Part shown: in pieces, positions 37,017 through 44,660 of the stretch
Position numbering within the stretch: position 1 is the first letter of the stretch
Layout of the letters: every line of letters begins with the position of its first letter
Assembly: GCA_019635315.1 (NCBI GenBank)
Contig: JAHBZT010000001.1
Coordinates: forward strand, 372,001-436,000
Direction of reading: 5' to 3'
Source of the DNA: Rubrivivax sp.
Lineage (GTDB): Bacteria; Pseudomonadota; Gammaproteobacteria; Burkholderiales; Burkholderiaceae_C
Length of the DNA stretch: 64,000 nt
Notes under the pieces: model-generated
Told to the model about the DNA's origin: nothing
Databases searched by the model: none
The model's input: the letters and a program-made list of their open reading frames with translations, nothing else
Position numbers and translations under genes: made by a program

Positions 37017-37109
37017 CAATGTCGGGACGCACGCGAAGCACACCACCGCAAACGACCGCAATGCGCCGAGAGCGGTCGGAATAGCGCCTCGATGCATGTC
37101 AGTGCATTT

Positions 37110-37910
37110 TCAAGGGTCGAGTCCGCCGACCACCGCGGCCAGCAGCGCGGCTGCACGGTCCGCCGCGGCTGCGGCACCGGCCAGCGTGTGAGCATGGCTG
37201 AGCCGCTCGCCGGAGAGCCCGGCGGCCCAGTTGGTGATCAGCGAATATGCCAGCACGCGCAGCCCGGCGTGGCGCGCCAGGATGGTCTCGGGCACCGTGC
37301 TCATGCCGACGGCGCGTGCGCCGAGCAGGCGCAGCATGCGGATCTCCGCCGGCGTCTCGAACTGCGGGCCCAGCACCCAGGCATAGACGCCTTCGCCGGG
37401 CGCGTCGGTGCCGGCCAGGGCCGCGGCCTGGGCGCGCAGGCCGCTGTCGTAGGCGTCGCCCATGTCGACGAAGCGTGCATCGCCCGTCTCGCCGACCAGC
37501 GGTGAGCGCTGCGGCAGGTTCAGGTGGTCGGCGATCGTCATCAGCGATCCCGGCGGCAGCGCCGGGTCCAGGCTGCCGGCGGCATTGGTCTGCACCAGCA
37601 CCTGCACGCCGCAGGCGGCCAGCGTGCGCACGGCACCCTTCATGCCGTCGGCCTCGCCGGTCTCGTAGGCATGGCGGCGGCCGGCGAGCACGATGACCTC
37701 GTTGCGGCCGATGCGGCCCAGGCGCACGCGGCCGGCGTGGCCGCCGACGCCGAGCTGCGGGAAGGCCGGCAGCTCGGCATAGGGCAGGTCGATGGCGTCG
37801 TGCACGAGGTCGACGAAGCCGCCCCAGCCCGAACCCAGCAGCACGGCGATGCGCGGCCGGCGGCCGCTGGCGGCCAGGCGCTGCACGCAGGCGGCGATGG
37901 CGTCGTCCAT
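37110..37910 (-). CDS. punA: Purine nucleoside phosphorylase (trimeric type)
   Basis: This 266-residue enzyme cleaves inosine and guanosine (and deoxy forms) with phosphate. Family marks are 'LLGSGWGGF', 'GGHAGR', 'QTNAAGSLDPAL', 'GPQFETPAEIRMLRLLGA' and 'AVGMSTVPE', with 'SLITNWAAGLS' near the end, where an Asn identifies the 6-oxopurine-specific trimeric class. It shares one base with the cdd stop codon (TGATG), so the two are translationally coupled. With deoA, deoC and the 5'-nucleotidase it completes a nucleoside-salvage set. Confidence 0.95.
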   Translation of the reverse strand: MDDAIAACVQRLAASGRRPRIAVLLGSGWGGFVDLVHDAIDLPYAELPAFPQLGVGGHAGRVRLGRIGRNEVIVLAGRRHAYETGEADGMKGAVRTLAACGVQVLVQTNAAGSLDPALPPGSLMTIADHLNLPQRSPLVGETGDARFVDMGDAYDSGLRAQAAALAGTDAPGEGVYAWVLGPQFETPAEIRMLRLLGARAVGMSTVPETILARHAGLRVLAYSLITNWAAGLSGERLSHAHTLAGAAAAADRAAALLAAVVGGLDP

Positions 37911-38326
37911 CAGCCGGGGTCCCGAGGCAGGTGCTGCGGGCCGAAGCTGGCCGGCAGCAGTTGGCCGAGCGTGAAGCGTGCGCGTACCTGCTGCAGGTCG
38001 GCGGACCAGACCGGCGTGTCGTCGGCGGCGAATTCGCGCAGGCGCTGGCGACAGCCGCCGCAAGGCGTGACCGGGTCTGCGGCGACGCCCACCACGACCG
38101 CGGCATGCACACGCCGCCCGCCGGCGCTGACCATCGCGGCCAGGGCCGCGGTCTCGGCGCACCAGCCCTGCGGGTAGGCGGCATTCTCGGCATTCGCGCC
38201 GGCGAAGACGCGGCCTTGTTCGTCCAGCACCGCGGCGCCGACCGCGAAGCGCGAATAGGGGGCGTGGGCATGAGCGCGCGCCGCGCGTGCGGCGGCGAGC
38301 AGGCGGGTCCAGGTCGTGTCGTCCAT
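37910..38326 (-). CDS. cdd: Cytidine deaminase
   Basis: This is a 138-residue zinc enzyme converting cytidine and deoxycytidine to uridine and deoxyuridine. Zinc ligands are Cys56, Cys89 and Cys92, and the catalytic Glu58 lies in 'WCAETAAL'; the second motif is 'TPCGGCRQRL'. The short homotetrameric type fits the length. A GAGGAG site six bases upstream of the ATG fixes the start. It feeds uridine into salvage and deoxyuridine to thymidine phosphorylase. Confidence 0.96.
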   Translation of the reverse strand: MDDTTWTRLLAAARAARAHAHAPYSRFAVGAAVLDEQGRVFAGANAENAAYPQGWCAETAALAAMVSAGGRRVHAAVVVGVAADPVTPCGGCRQRLREFAADDTPVWSADLQQVRARFTLGQLLPASFGPQHLPRDPG

Positions 38327-38362
38327 GCCGGGCTCCTCGGGCCGCAGTGTGCGCTGGCCGGA

Positions 38363-39541
38363 TTACACGCGCACGTACCAGCGCCGGCGGTCCATCCAGG
38401 CCGCGACGGCGGCATAGACAGCCAGGTTGGCGCAGGCGAAGAGCAGCGAGCCCAGGCGCGGGTCGCTGCCCAGGTCGGCGAAGACCGTGCGGTACAGCCA
38501 GGGCAGCGGCGTGATCCAGCGCGGCGTGCCATCGGCGGCCAGGCCGTCTTCCCAGCGCCACAGCGACAGCAGCCGCGGCACCAGGCCGCTGAGCACGAAG
38601 ACGAACAGCGCATTGCGACCGAACCACTCGCAGCAGCGGGCCCAGGCCGGGATGCGGCCGGCGGCGGCGCGCGGCTCCACGCCGTGCAGCAGCACGGCCA
38701 GCAGGGCGGCCGCGCAGCCGCCGCCGAACAGCACGTACGAACTCGTCCACAGCTTCTTGTTCAGCGGCATCACGAGCTGCCACAGGTAGGCCAGCACCAG
38801 CAGCGCGGCGGCGTGCACGAACAGCCGCACGAGCAGGCGCTCGTCGATGCGCCGCGCCGCCGCCACCGCCTGCCCGACCCACCAGCCCAGCAGCACCTGC
38901 GCCACCGCGGGCAGCGTGCTGGCCAGACCCTCGGGGTCGAAGGGCACGCCTTCGCCGCGGTACAGGTGCGCGGTGCCGAGCAGCGCGCGGTCCCAATGGG
39001 TGCCGAAGAAGCCTTCCAGGCTGTACGGGTCCGCGCGGTCGCCGAAGGTCAGGCAGGCCGCCCAGTAGCCGAGCAGCAGCGCGCCGACGGCCCACAGCAC
39101 GGCGCCGGGCTCGCGCCGACGCAGCCACCACAGGATCACCGCGGCGGCCCCGAAGGCCAGCGCGATGCGCTGCAGCACGCCCATCAGGCGCAGCGTCTCC
39201 CAGGAGCGCGGCACCAGCTCGCCGGCGGCGTCCCAGCGCAGGAACGGACTCCAGTTGAGCAGCAGGCCGATCGCGAAGATCAGCGCCGTGCGCCGCGCGA
39301 CGCGGCCCCAGAACGCGACGTCGCCCTGCGCCAGCCAGCGCGGCAGCGTGAGCACCATCGCATTGCCGACCGCAAACAGGAAGAAGGGAAACACCAGGTC
39401 GGTCGGCGTGACGCCGTGCCAGGGCGCATGCGCCAGCGGCGGGTACAGGTGCGACCAGCTGCCCGGGTTGTTGACGAGGATCATCGCGGCGACCGTGGCG
39501 CCGCGGAAGACGTCCAGCGAACGCAGCCGCTCGCCGGTCAT
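38363..39541 (-). CDS. DUF5009/HGSNAT-like membrane acyltransferase
   Basis: This 392-residue membrane protein has about ten hydrophobic segments. It begins with the family signature 'RLRSLDVFRGATVAAMILVNNPG' and contains the loop histidine 'AHAPWHGVTPTDLVFPFFLFAVGNAM'. The family includes human lysosomal heparan-glucosaminide acetyltransferase and bacterial NagX, an inner-membrane protein of amino-sugar pathways. The next gene upstream is murQ (nine-base gap), so a role in handling GlcNAc, MurNAc or their non-acetylated forms at the membrane is likely. Whether it acetylates or transports is not decided by sequence. Confidence 0.85.
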   Translation of the reverse strand: MTGERLRSLDVFRGATVAAMILVNNPGSWSHLYPPLAHAPWHGVTPTDLVFPFFLFAVGNAMVLTLPRWLAQGDVAFWGRVARRTALIFAIGLLLNWSPFLRWDAAGELVPRSWETLRLMGVLQRIALAFGAAAVILWWLRRREPGAVLWAVGALLLGYWAACLTFGDRADPYSLEGFFGTHWDRALLGTAHLYRGEGVPFDPEGLASTLPAVAQVLLGWWVGQAVAAARRIDERLLVRLFVHAAALLVLAYLWQLVMPLNKKLWTSSYVLFGGGCAAALLAVLLHGVEPRAAAGRIPAWARCCEWFGRNALFVFVLSGLVPRLLSLWRWEDGLAADGTPRWITPLPWLYRTVFADLGSDPRLGSLLFACANLAVYAAVAAWMDRRRWYVRV

Positions 39542-39550
39542 GACGATGTT

Positions 39551-40441
39551 TCAGGCACCCAGCGCGCCACGCACGCTGCCGGCCGCGGCGTCCAGCCGGC
39601 GCCGCGCCTCGGCGGCATCGACACCGGCGGCCAGCATCACGATCGCCGTCTTCACGTGGCCGCCGGCGGCCGCCAGCGCGGCGCGCGCGTCGGCCTCGGC
39701 GGCGCCGCTGGCCAGCATCGCCAGGCGCAGCGCACGGGCCTGCAGCTTGGCGTTGGTCGCGCGCAGGTCGACCATCAGGTTGCCGTGCACCTTGTGCAGC
39801 CGCACCATCACGCTGCTGCTGAAGGTGTTGAGCGCGATCTTCTGCGCCGTGCCGGCCTTCAGCCGCGTGCTGCCGGAGATGACTTCGGGACCGGTATCCA
39901 GCAGCACGCCGAAGTCGCAGGCCGCGAGCAGCGGCGCCGCGGGGTTGTTCGCGAAGCCGACCGTCAGCGCGCCGGCTTCGCGCGCCGCCGCCGCGGCGCC
40001 CAGCGCATAGGGCGTGCGGCCCGACGCGGCGAGCAGCAGCACGACGTCGCTGGCGCCGGGGGCCAGCGCGCGCAGGTCGGCGGCGCCCTGCAGCGTGTCG
40101 TCCTCCGCCCCCTCGAGGGCACGCCGCACCGCCTCATCGCCACCGGCCAGCAGCGCGACGGCGCGCTCGGGCGGCCACGAGAAGGTGGGATGCAGCTCCA
40201 CGCTGTCCAGCAGCCCCAGCCGCCCGCTCGTGCCGGCGCCGACGTAGACCAGCCGGCCGCCGGCGGCCAGCCGCGGCACCGCGGCGTCGACCGCCGCCGC
40301 GAGTTCGCCCGCCGCGGCCTGCACCGCCAGCGCGGCCTGCGCCTGGTCGGCCGCGAAGGCCTGCACCAGCGCCCGGCTGTCGTAGCGATCCAGTGCCGGA
40401 TGCTCCGGGTGCGGCTGCTCGGTGGGCGGGACGGTATTCAT
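39551..40441 (-). CDS. murQ: N-acetylmuramic acid 6-phosphate etherase
   Basis: This is a 296-residue SIS-domain enzyme that removes the lactyl ether from MurNAc-6-phosphate to give GlcNAc-6-phosphate. The signature 'RLVYVGAGTSGRLGLLDSVE' (with the catalytic Glu at its end) and 'GPEVISGSTRLKAGTAQK' are clear. Length agrees with E. coli MurQ (298). No MurP-type PTS transporter is nearby; the substrate is more likely formed by a sugar kinase, and a BadF-type kinase lies 3 kb upstream. Repeat copy B lies directly upstream. Confidence 0.96.
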   Translation of the reverse strand: MNTVPPTEQPHPEHPALDRYDSRALVQAFAADQAQAALAVQAAAGELAAAVDAAVPRLAAGGRLVYVGAGTSGRLGLLDSVELHPTFSWPPERAVALLAGGDEAVRRALEGAEDDTLQGAADLRALAPGASDVVLLLAASGRTPYALGAAAAAREAGALTVGFANNPAAPLLAACDFGVLLDTGPEVISGSTRLKAGTAQKIALNTFSSSVMVRLHKVHGNLMVDLRATNAKLQARALRLAMLASGAAEADARAALAAAGGHVKTAIVMLAAGVDAAEARRRLDAAAGSVRGALGA

Positions 40442-40570
40442 CTCATCTCAGCAGGTCCGCCAGGCGACGCACGACCCATCAAACATGATACGGGGCGTGC
40501 AGATGGATGGTGGCTTGCTGCGGGTTGCAGCCGTTCGAAGTGCTGCGTTGTTCGCGGGTGACTGCGTCGG

Positions 40571-41102
40571 TGCAGCGAAGCCGCATGGGGGCAGCCCGCA
40601 TCGCCCAGAGTCCGGCGGTCGGCGCTGCGCGCCGACTGCCCTGCGATGCTCGAACGCTTGGCCCGCCGCCAACTCACTTCGCTCACTGCGTTCGCTGCGT
40701 TCGGACATCGGCGGCGAGTCAGTTGGGGAGGCGCGCTGCGCGCGCGGCCAAGCGTCCTGCGCTTCTCGGCGCCTCCCATGGGCGCTGCGGGCTGCCCCCA
40801 CGCGGCTTCGCGACACGACGGTGGCATGCAGACAGCTCGAACGCCACAGTCGGTGGACTTCGCGCCAGGCGGTACCCGCTGCCGGCGAATAGTGAAGCGC
40901 CGAGCAGCGCAGCTTCGGGGTCGGCGCGCACGCAGTGCGCGCCTCGACAACTGACTCGCCGCCGGTGTCCGAACGGAGCGAGCGCAGCGAGCGAAGTGAG
41001 TTGGGCGGCGCGACCCCGGAGCGAGCAGCGCAGGGCAGTCGCCGCCGCAGGCGGCGACCGCGGAACCCTGAGCCGGCAGCGGGTGCCGCCTGGCGCGATG
41101 CG
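40571..41102 (+). repeat. Large intergenic repeat, copy B (reverse complement of copy A)
   Basis: The 756-bp gap between murQ and the GHL10 gene holds a 532-bp block that matches 36484-37016 read on the opposite strand, module by module, with long identical stretches. The two copies are inverted relative to each other and enclose about 3.55 kb. Just right of the block, a short CACAGG hexamer run occurs at about 41107-41125. No protein-like frame is present in the gap. Confidence 0.88.
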
Positions 41103-41197
41103 CAGTCACAGGCACAGGCACAGGCACGAGAGGCCATGGGAGGCATGGCGACTCTCCGCTGTGCGCCGCGACCCGATCCGCGCCGCCCCGCCTCAGG

Positions 41198-42775
41198 TCA
41201 TCGCAGGTTCAACGCCTCGTAGGTGCTCAACGTGCCCAGCCGGTCGACTGCGGCGACTGCCACGCGCTCGGCGCCGGTCGCTTCGACCACGGTTGCGGAC
41301 GGTGCATGGACGCCGAATTGCCATTGCCCGTCGCGGTGCCGCCAGACCGCCCAGCGTGCGACCGGTTCGCCCGGCGCAGGCAGGATCTCGACGCGGTCGC
41401 CGGCACGACGCAGCCGCGGCGCCGGCGGCGCACGGTCGCCCAGCCAGGGCGTGGCCGGCGGCAGCGCCGGCTGCGCGTAGGGGCCTTGCTGCAGCAGCGT
41501 CGCAATGCCGTCGCGGTCCTGCATCAGCGCGACCATGCTGAAGTGAATGTGGCCGCCGGCGGCAGGCCGGCTGCGCGTCAGCTTGACCTGCTCGACGATC
41601 TCCGCCGCCGGCCAGGCATTGGGGCCGAGCACGCGTTCGGGCGCGGCAATGACGATGCGGCTGGTGAACAGCCCCGGGAAGACATGCCGGCCGGCGCTGT
41701 TCTCGGCCAGCCAGTAGTCCAGCAGCGGCTCGAAGGGCTGGCCGACGCGGTCGCGCGGCCAGTACAGCTGCGGCGCCAGGTAGTCCATCCAGCCGTTGGC
41801 CAGCCAGCGTTCGACATCGGCATACAGCTTGTCGAGCTGGCTGAAGCCGGTGATGCCCGGCGGCCGCCGGTCGGGCCGGCCCAGGCCGAAGGGGCTGACG
41901 CCGAAACGCGTGCCGGGCCGCGTCTCGCGCACCGTGCGGTGCAGGGCCTGCACCATCGCGTCGACGTTGGCGCGCCGCCAGTCGTCGCGCCCGAGCAGCC
42001 CGCCGCCGGCGGCATAACGCGAAAACGGCACGTCATCCGGGAACGGCAGGTCGGCGCCGCGCTGGGCCACCGGGTAGGGATAGAAGTAGTCGTCGATGTG
42101 CACGCCGTCGACCGCATAGCGGCGCAGCACGTCGGCCACCACCGCCAGCGTGTGCGTGGCCGCGCCGGGCTCGCCGGGGTCCATCCAGAGCTGGTCGCCG
42201 TAGCGGCGCACGAGTTGCGGCGCGCGCGTCGCGACATGCGTAGGCGCGGGCGGCGACTTGGCCGCGCTGTGGCGCGCGCGGTAGGGGTTGAACCAGACAT
42301 GCAGCTCCAGGCCGCGTGCATGGGCCTCTTGCAGCCAGAAGGCCAGCGGGTCCCAGGGCGCCTCGCCGTCGTGCCAGGGCGGCCGGCCCTGCGCGCCGGA
42401 GAGGTATTCGCTCCACGGCTCCAGCGTCGAGGGGTAGATCGCATCGGCCGCCGGCCGCACCTGCAGGATCAGCGCATTGAGGCCGATCGTGCGCGCGCGG
42501 TCCAGCATCGCCACCGCCTCGTCGCGCATCGCCTGCCCGCTCAGGCCAGGGCGGCTGGGCCAGTCGATGTTGGCCACCGTCGCGACCCAGGCGGCGCGGA
42601 ACTCGCGCGGCGCCGGCGGCGGCTGGTGTGCCGCCTCGGCGGGCATGGACGGCCCGCTGTCCGTCGCGCCGGGCAACCCGGCGGTGGACAGGCAGCCGGC
42701 CAGCGGCAGCAGCGGCGTCGCCGCGGCGGCCGTGGCGGCGCGCAGGGCCAGGCGCCTCGTCGGCCCGCCCGTCAC
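41198..42775 (-). CDS. GHL10-type glycosyl hydrolase lipoprotein
   Basis: This is a 525-residue protein with a twin-Arg-like leader and a lipobox (LAGC, Cys28), so it should be a lipoprotein. The core (about 55-410) begins 'REFRAAWVATVANIDWPS' and contains 'IGLNALILQVRPAADAIYPS', 'LELHVWFNPYRA' and 'DGVHIDDYFYPYP', the marks of the GHL10/DUF187 TIM-barrel family. Related proteins cleave peptidoglycan glycan chains stripped of stem peptides. A fibronectin-like C-terminal region follows. It starts at GTG overlapping the amidase stop (GTGA). With the amidase and kinase it forms one operon for murein glycan recovery. Confidence 0.9.
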   Translation of the reverse strand: MTGGPTRRLALRAATAAAATPLLPLAGCLSTAGLPGATDSGPSMPAEAAHQPPPAPREFRAAWVATVANIDWPSRPGLSGQAMRDEAVAMLDRARTIGLNALILQVRPAADAIYPSTLEPWSEYLSGAQGRPPWHDGEAPWDPLAFWLQEAHARGLELHVWFNPYRARHSAAKSPPAPTHVATRAPQLVRRYGDQLWMDPGEPGAATHTLAVVADVLRRYAVDGVHIDDYFYPYPVAQRGADLPFPDDVPFSRYAAGGGLLGRDDWRRANVDAMVQALHRTVRETRPGTRFGVSPFGLGRPDRRPPGITGFSQLDKLYADVERWLANGWMDYLAPQLYWPRDRVGQPFEPLLDYWLAENSAGRHVFPGLFTSRIVIAAPERVLGPNAWPAAEIVEQVKLTRSRPAAGGHIHFSMVALMQDRDGIATLLQQGPYAQPALPPATPWLGDRAPPAPRLRRAGDRVEILPAPGEPVARWAVWRHRDGQWQFGVHAPSATVVEATGAERVAVAAVDRLGTLSTYEALNLR

Positions 42776-43599
42776 GGCGCCTTCACGGGGTTGTTCAGCA
42801 CGTGCAGCAGGGCCGCACTCTCGGCGTCGGGCTGGCCGCTGTAGTCGGCCGGCCGGTAGCGCATCTGGAAATTCATCAGCACGCGCTGCGTCTGCTCGTC
42901 CATCACGCCGGTCGCCTGCACGTTGTAGCCCCACTGCGCGAGCGCGGTCTGGAACCACAGCACGTCGGGCAGCTGGGCCTCGAACAGCACGCGCTGCTCG
43001 GCCACGCGCGCGGCGTCGGGCCAGGGCGGCGTGATGCCGAGGTCCGCCAGGCGCCGCCACGGGAAGGTCGGCCCGGGGTCGACCTTGTACGACGGCGACA
43101 CCTCGCCATGGCCGAGGATGCGCTCGGGCCGGATGGCGTGGCGCTTGACGATGTCCTGCACCAGCGGGATCAGCGCGTCGATCTGCGCGTCGCTGAAGGG
43201 CTGGAAGACGCGCTGGCCGTCCGGCGCCACCTTGTAGCCCGGGTGCACGATCTCGATGCCGATCGAGCTGGCATTGAGCAGCCGGTGCCCCTTCCAGGCG
43301 CTCTGTCCGCTGTGCCAGGCGCGCCGGTCCTCCTTCACCAGGCGCCAGATGCGCGGCGGCGACTCGTCGCTCAGCAGGTAGTGCGCCGACACCTCCTTTT
43401 CGGTGAGGATCTTCATCGACAGCGGGAAGTCGGCCACCGTGTAGTGCAGGATCAGGAACAGCACGCGGCTGTCCTGACCCTGCGCCTGCTTGCCCACGAG
43501 GATGGGCACGCCGCCCTCGGTGGTCGTGTAGCGCGTCGCGCAGGCGCTCATCAGCAGGGCCAGCGCCAGCAGCAGCAGCGGTCGGGTCAGTCGCGTCAT
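42772..43599 (-). CDS. amiD: AmiD-type N-acetylmuramoyl-L-alanine amidase lipoprotein
   Basis: This 275-residue lipoprotein (lipobox MSAC, Cys20) has an amidase_2 zinc domain: His52 in 'LILHYT', 'SSIGIEIVHPG' and 'GHGEVSPSYKVDPGPTFPW', which carries the second His, a Lys and the last Asp. A C-terminal peptidoglycan-binding helical domain (about 195-270) follows. This is the layout of E. coli AmiD, an outer-membrane amidase that removes stem peptides from MurNAc or anhydro-MurNAc. Its product, a naked glycan, is the expected substrate of the GHL10 enzyme encoded next. It overlaps the kinase gene upstream by four bases. Confidence 0.92.
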   Translation of the reverse strand: MTRLTRPLLLLALALLMSACATRYTTTEGGVPILVGKQAQGQDSRVLFLILHYTVADFPLSMKILTEKEVSAHYLLSDESPPRIWRLVKEDRRAWHSGQSAWKGHRLLNASSIGIEIVHPGYKVAPDGQRVFQPFSDAQIDALIPLVQDIVKRHAIRPERILGHGEVSPSYKVDPGPTFPWRRLADLGITPPWPDAARVAEQRVLFEAQLPDVLWFQTALAQWGYNVQATGVMDEQTQRVLMNFQMRYRPADYSGQPDAESAALLHVLNNPVKAP

Positions 43600-44564
43600 G
43601 TCGGGTCGTCGTTCGTGGAATCGGAAGGCAGCGCGCACGCGGCGTGGGCGGCGCGGCGCGCCGCGGTCTCGTGCGCGGCGTCGTGCAGCCGGCGCACCGG
43701 CAGGTCGGCGGGCAGGCGCTCGCGCAGCGCCTGCTCGACGGCCGGGTGCAGCTCGAAGGCGCGCCCGGCCAGCGCCACCGGGCGCGCGCCGTAGCGGCCG
43801 CACATCGCCAGCGCCAGCCGCGCGAGCTCGACGCCGGCCTGGCGCAGCAGCGCCAGCGCCGCGGCATCGGGCGGGTTCTCGTTCGCGGCCTCGGCCACCG
43901 CCAGCGCGAGCAGGCCGACCTGGCCGCGCGTGCCGCCGTAGACCACGGCGCGCGTCGTGCGCCAGTCGCTGCCGCCGATGCGCGCGAACAGCGCACGCGC
44001 CAGCGCCGAGTCCTGCCAGGCACCGGGGCGCGCGTCCTCGGCGCGCCAGACCTGCTTCAGCGCCTCGCGCGCGATCCAGTGGCCGCCGCCGGCGTCGTCG
44101 ATGATGGCGCCGCGGCCGCCGGCGCGCTGCAGCACACCCCGTTCGTCGACGAAGGCGGCGATCGACCCGGTGCCGGCATAGACCACGTAGCCCTCGCCGG
44201 GCGTGAAGTGGTTGTGGCAGACGAGCTCGATGTCGTTGAAGGCCTGCACCGCCTGTGGCGCGACGCCGAAGGCCGCGCCGGCGAGCTGCGCGAAGACCGG
44301 CGCCTGGTCGGCGTCGAAGCCGGTCAGGCCGGCAATCACGGCGCCGATGCCGTCGCCGGCCCGGCAGGCCGCGGCGTCCTCGGCGATGCGGCGCAGCAGC
44401 GCGGCCACCGCCTCGCGGCCTTCGCGGCCGGCGAGCTGCAGCGCCGTCATGCCGGCGACGCGGCCGTGGCCGCGCAGCGTGCCGTCGCGTTCGGCCAGCG
44501 CCCAGCGGGTCTCGGTGCCGCCGGCATCGAGACCCAGGCCGAGCAGGGCGCGCGCATGGGACAT
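43596..44564 (-). CDS. BadF/BadG-type N-acetylglucosamine or N-acetylmuramic acid kinase
   Basis: This 322-residue ATP-dependent sugar kinase of the ASKHA fold has the phosphate-1 motif 'GLGLDAGGTETRWAL', the 'VYAGTGSIAAFV' phosphate-2 motif and 'RGAIIDDAGGGHWI'. Known relatives phosphorylate GlcNAc (NagK type) or both GlcNAc and MurNAc (MurK of Clostridium). With murQ close by and no PTS, a MurNAc kinase feeding MurQ is attractive, but this is inference. ATG 44562-44564 was chosen; an ATG three codons upstream also fits. It is divergent from dacB. Confidence 0.88.
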   Translation of the reverse strand: MSHARALLGLGLDAGGTETRWALAERDGTLRGHGRVAGMTALQLAGREGREAVAALLRRIAEDAAACRAGDGIGAVIAGLTGFDADQAPVFAQLAGAAFGVAPQAVQAFNDIELVCHNHFTPGEGYVVYAGTGSIAAFVDERGVLQRAGGRGAIIDDAGGGHWIAREALKQVWRAEDARPGAWQDSALARALFARIGGSDWRTTRAVVYGGTRGQVGLLALAVAEAANENPPDAAALALLRQAGVELARLALAMCGRYGARPVALAGRAFELHPAVEQALRERLPADLPVRRLHDAAHETAARRAAHAACALPSDSTNDDPT

Positions 44565-44660
44565 CGCCCGCATTGTGGCGGCCCTGCGCATGACGGGGTC
44601 ACCACGGCCCATCACCGCCGCTCATGGCCGCAGGGCGGAGCGGCCCCGCACAATCCGCGC

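Noticed and set aside
36339-37109. Several open frames on both strands inside repeat copy A
   Set aside because: They encode repeats such as SERSERSE and Arg-rich strings, appear in mirrored form in copy B, and lack ribosome sites. They come from the repeat sequence.
40442-41190. Open frames inside repeat copy B
   Set aside because: Same reason as for copy A; they are the mirror of those frames and overlap one another on both strands.
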